A DNA stretch of 64,000 nucleotides from Dysgonomonas hofstadii (GTDB taxonomy: Bacteria > Bacteroidota > Bacteroidia > Bacteroidales > Dysgonomonadaceae): the NCBI RefSeq assembly GCF_014196915.1, contig NZ_JACIEP010000002.1, positions 62,001 through 126,000 on the forward strand, in the 5' to 3' direction. Positions 62,821-64,000 of the stretch are shown piece after piece. The notes below the pieces were generated by a model. It saw only the letters and a list, made by a program, of their open reading frames with translations. It ran no database searches and was not told where the DNA came from. The translations under genes were made by a program, and so were the position numbers. The first letter of the stretch is position 1. Each line of letters starts with the position of its first letter.

Positions 62821-62861
62821 CTTAAATATTTATATTTATTATAATTCATGATTCCTTTACA

Positions 62862-62893
62862 CAAAGGTAGTCAAAGTTTTTGCTATTGTACAA
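62862..62893 (-). promoter_or_regulatory. Promoter of manA
   Basis: On the minus strand TTG (62893-62891), a 21-nt spacer and TACCTTTG (62869-62862) match the Bacteroidetes pattern, about 42 bases before the manA ATG. Confidence 0.55.
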
Positions 62894-62912
62894 TACAGCT
62901 TTTCTATTATCG

Positions 62913-62939
62913 AAAAAGGCCTGACAACCAGACCTTTTT
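62913..62939 (-). terminator. Terminator of glgB
   Basis: On the minus strand AAAAAGGTCTG and CAGGCCTTTTT pair over 11 positions (one G-U) around a 5-nt loop. It starts 6 bases after the stop at 62945; the stem itself ends in T. Confidence 0.8.
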
Positions 62940-62944
62940 ATATT

Positions 62945-64000
62945 TTAATCTATTTTCTTCAGAACAAATGCAGTGCGTGCTGGGATATACAGTTTCAGCC
63001 AGCCTTTACTGTCTTTTGCATACAATTCATCATGAACTGTAAAATGCTCCACCGATTCATCCATCAGGTCGTTTCCTCCATACAGATGTGAATCGCTGTT
63101 CAGTACAGCTTTGTACCTTCCTTCAGGCGCAAGGAATCCATAATCGAAGAATGATTTATTCGGATTGAAATTGAATACAAAAATGTAATCCTCTCTCATA
63201 TATGCCAACACCTGGTCTTCGTCCTTATCCCAAAGCCGGATAACCGGAGTCTTTTCGAAATGTTTTACGGAAGAGATGAGTTCGAGCATCGCTTTATCAA
63301 AATCGCCCAGATAATGATATTTCAAATCTTTATTATCTGCCAGCCACCACTGACGACGGGCATATTTGTATGACCAGCCATTACCTTCACGGGGAAAATC
63401 CACCCATTCGGGATGACCGAATTCATTTCCCATAAAATTAAGGTAACCTCCGTTTATGGTAGATGCTGTAACAAGGCGTATCATTTTATGCAGGGCAATC
63501 CCCCGGTCAGTAGCATATGAACTACCATAATGCTTCGACATATACCAGTACATGTCTGAGTCTATCAGGCGGAATATGATCGTTTTGTCTCCCACCAACG
63601 CCTGATCATGGCTCTCGGCATACGATATTGTTTTTTCATCCTCACGTCTGTTAGTCAATTCCCAGAATATGCCGGTAGGATGCCATTCTTCGTCTTTTCT
63701 CTCTTTGATTATTTTGATCCAGTAGTCAGGGATATTCATAGCCATACGGTAATCGAAACCGTATCCGCCGTCTTTTATTTTGGTAGCCAATCCCGGCATC
63801 CCACTCACCTCTTCAGCTATTGTGATCGCTTTGGGGTTTACTTCATGTATCAACTTGTTGGCAAGGGTAAGGTAAGCGATCGCATCCTCATCTTCGTTGC
63901 CGTTATAATAATCCTGATAGCCACTGAAATTATCACCCAGTCCATGACTATAATAGAGCATCGATGTTACGCCGTCGAAACGGAAACCGTCGAATTTATA
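62945..64000 (-). CDS. glgB: 1,4-alpha-glucan branching enzyme, C-terminal part (runs off the right edge)
   Basis: The reading frame continues to position 64000, so the Met at 63961 is internal and the 5' part lies outside. The visible 351 residues cover the catalytic core of a GH13 branching enzyme. Region II is DGFRFDGVTSML with the nucleophile Asp, the acid is in ITIAEEVSGMPG, and region IV is SYAESHDQALVGDKT. The rest forms the all-beta C-domain, ending in LYIPARTAFVLKKID. It forms alpha-1,6 branches in glycogen or a related glucan. Confidence 0.9.
   Translation of the reverse strand, partial: YKFDGFRFDGVTSMLYYSHGLGDNFSGYQDYYNGNEDEDAIAYLTLANKLIHEVNPKAITIAEEVSGMPGLATKIKDGGYGFDYRMAMNIPDYWIKIIKERKDEEWHPTGIFWELTNRREDEKTISYAESHDQALVGDKTIIFRLIDSDMYWYMSKHYGSSYATDRGIALHKMIRLVTASTINGGYLNFMGNEFGHPEWVDFPREGNGWSYKYARRQWWLADNKDLKYHYLGDFDKAMLELISSVKHFEKTPVIRLWDKDEDQVLAYMREDYIFVFNFNPNKSFFDYGFLAPEGRYKAVLNSDSHLYGGNDLMDESVEHFTVHDELYAKDSKGWLKLYIPARTAFVLKKID

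Noticed and set aside
63961-64000. Met at 63961 as the start of glgB
   Set aside because: Codons continue upstream to the edge with a perfect DGFRFDGVTS match, so the gene is truncated by the window.

Overview
The window looks like chromosomal DNA of a low-GC Bacteroidales bacterium. The best guess is Dysgonomonas or a close relative in the Porphyromonadaceae/Dysgonomonadaceae, judged from protein resemblance and gene order, not from a search. Supporting signs are the TonB-dependent receptor with an N-terminal carboxypeptidase-regulatory-like domain, the NigD-like, DUF4270 and DUF5683 proteins, many short lipoproteins, near absence of Shine-Dalgarno sequences, and promoters of the Bacteroidetes type (-33 TTTG, -7 TAnnTTTG). 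Most genes lie on the minus strand. I see no rRNA, tRNA, CRISPR array, insertion sequence or prophage.

Layout: 1-2.0 kb holds clpP (cut by the left edge) and tig. 2.1-9.7 kb is accessory: an outer-membrane-like protein, an S41 protease lipoprotein, a Crp/Fnr regulator overlapping a GH3-type adenylating enzyme, a lipoprotein, and a flavodoxin-ferredoxin membrane protein. 9.8-13.0 kb is the oxidative pentose phosphate operon gnd-zwf-pgl, with two palindromic repeats between gnd and zwf. 13.3-15.6 kb has a small lipoprotein, the rpsF-rpsR-rplI operon and a divergent MarR regulator. 15.7-21.5 kb carries a phosphodiesterase-like enzyme, a beta-helix lipoprotein, a DsbA/FrnE oxidoreductase, a repeat-rich gap, a polytopic membrane protein and a LysE exporter. 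21.6-28.6 kb has a TonB receptor, a small His-rich exported protein, a DUF4270 lipoprotein, a half-length glycogen-synthase-like protein, and panC-panD. 28.6-47.0 kb is mostly housekeeping: a MATE transporter, asnS, an rluB-type pseudouridine synthase with a heptapeptide repeat tail, purB, a DegT aminotransferase behind a PhzF-like gene, recN, two tandem metallophosphoesterases, a zinc peptidase, fur-purA, a NigD-like protein, tadA with a small partner gene, dinB and murI.

47.0-59.5 kb contains two blocks that I believe are conserved in Bacteroidales: rimP-nusA-infB, and parA-parB-DUF5683-mltD-relA. A skp-like gene follows infB across a gap that can fold into a three-way junction. 59.6-64.0 kb holds a GT4 glycosyltransferase, hemH, manA and the 3' part of glgB, which runs off the right edge.

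Functionally this is a core-genome segment (translation, DNA repair, stringent response, chromosome partition, purine, pantothenate and NADPH metabolism) with accessory cell-envelope genes. I found no clear new defence or biosynthetic system. The items most worth a second look are the 92-nt folded element after infB, the intrinsic terminator in the tig leader, the glycogen-synthase-like protein lacking the ADP-glucose motif, the Crp/Fnr-GH3 pair, and the small gene overlapping tadA.
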